Positions 63,921 to 64,000 of a stretch of DNA of 64,000 bases are shown piece after piece. The position numbers and the translations under genes were made by a program. Source of the DNA: Neorhizobium sp. NCHU2750. Lineage in GTDB: Bacteria > Pseudomonadota > Alphaproteobacteria > Rhizobiales > Rhizobiaceae. A model generated the notes under the pieces. The model searched no databases, was not told the DNA's origin, and worked only from the letters and a program-made list of their open reading frames with translations. Numbering within the stretch: the first letter of the stretch is position 1; the number at the start of each line of letters is the position of its first letter. Location: NCBI RefSeq assembly GCF_003597675.1, contig NZ_CP030827.1, positions 3,717,501 to 3,781,500 on the forward strand, read 5' to 3'.

Positions 63921-64000
63921 GACACCCTCGGCTTTCGATAAGGTGGTTATGCCACAAGAAGGCTAACCGCTGCGAGTGTCTTGGGCGGAAAAAGCCCTTG
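63921..64000. other. Right edge, upstream of recQ
   Basis: 80 bases that should hold the recQ promoter. No gene or clear motif was recognised. Confidence 0.4.

Overview
The window is GC-rich chromosomal DNA from an alphaproteobacterium of the family Rhizobiaceae (Rhizobium, Agrobacterium, Ensifer and relatives). Markers for this are a chvE-gguA-gguB sugar uptake operon, an lpiA-atvA (acvB) acid-tolerance/virulence pair, a pha (Mrp-type) antiporter operon with fused A and B subunits, a hutF-type histidine pathway, and two 140-bp copies of a palindromic intergenic repeat that resembles the rhizobial RIME family. I see no rRNA, tRNA, CRISPR array, prophage, transposase or clear mobile element. 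Coding density is high and every gene looks intact except pbpC, which is cut by the left edge.

Layout. 1-6644 (minus): penicillin-binding protein 1C (partial) and a giant alpha-2-macroglobulin with an N-terminal PAN domain, separated by a repeat. 6857-12860: a MetF-like reductase (plus), a TerC/YjbE membrane protein (minus) and the lpiA-atvA operon for making and turning over lysyl-phosphatidylglycerol (minus). 13187-20966 (minus): an operon for oxidative catabolism of an aldose (L-arabinose/D-galactose type: dehydrogenase, dehydratase, GguC/AraD1) followed by its ChvE-GguA-GguB transporter. 21256-26641 (plus): a divergent YtfQ-YtfR-YtfT-YjfF sugar transporter with a GntR regulator. 26646-33388: the hut locus, hutF (minus) divergent from hutI-hutH-hutU-hutD (plus). 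33449-36416: a siderophore-interacting reductase, a small acidic protein and a 12-TM-like membrane protein. 36603-45276: an operon of a polyamine-type ABC transporter, a three-part FAD/iron-sulfur amine (opine-type) dehydrogenase and a GhrA reductase, faced by an IclR regulator. 45282-51332 (minus): phaAB-C-D-E-F-G cation/proton antiporter, faced by a short HTH regulator. 51796-57078: small secreted proteins, an OmpR-type two-component system, an HdeD-like membrane protein, a DUF3313 lipoprotein and an SH3-domain exported protein with Cys repeats. 57189-61987: a zinc-free alcohol-dehydrogenase-like oxidoreductase, HxlR and GlxA/AraC regulators, an SDR and an MFS exporter. 62061-63920 (minus): RecQ helicase.

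Common themes are uptake and oxidation of plant- or rhizosphere-derived compounds (sugars, histidine, amine/opine-like substrates) and envelope or pH homeostasis (LPG synthesis, TerC, Pha antiporter, HdeD, alpha-2-macroglobulin/PBP1C). The least explained unit is the ABC transporter plus HcnABC/opine-oxidase-like complex plus GhrA, under a palindrome-rich IclR control region. Non-coding structure of note: perfect 11-bp stem-loops directly after both sugar-binding-protein genes, a three-tier nested palindrome at 37554-37609, a TGA-N9-TCA iron-box-like site whose TGA is the hutD stop codon, and a GTATATAC palindrome in the hut divergent promoter.
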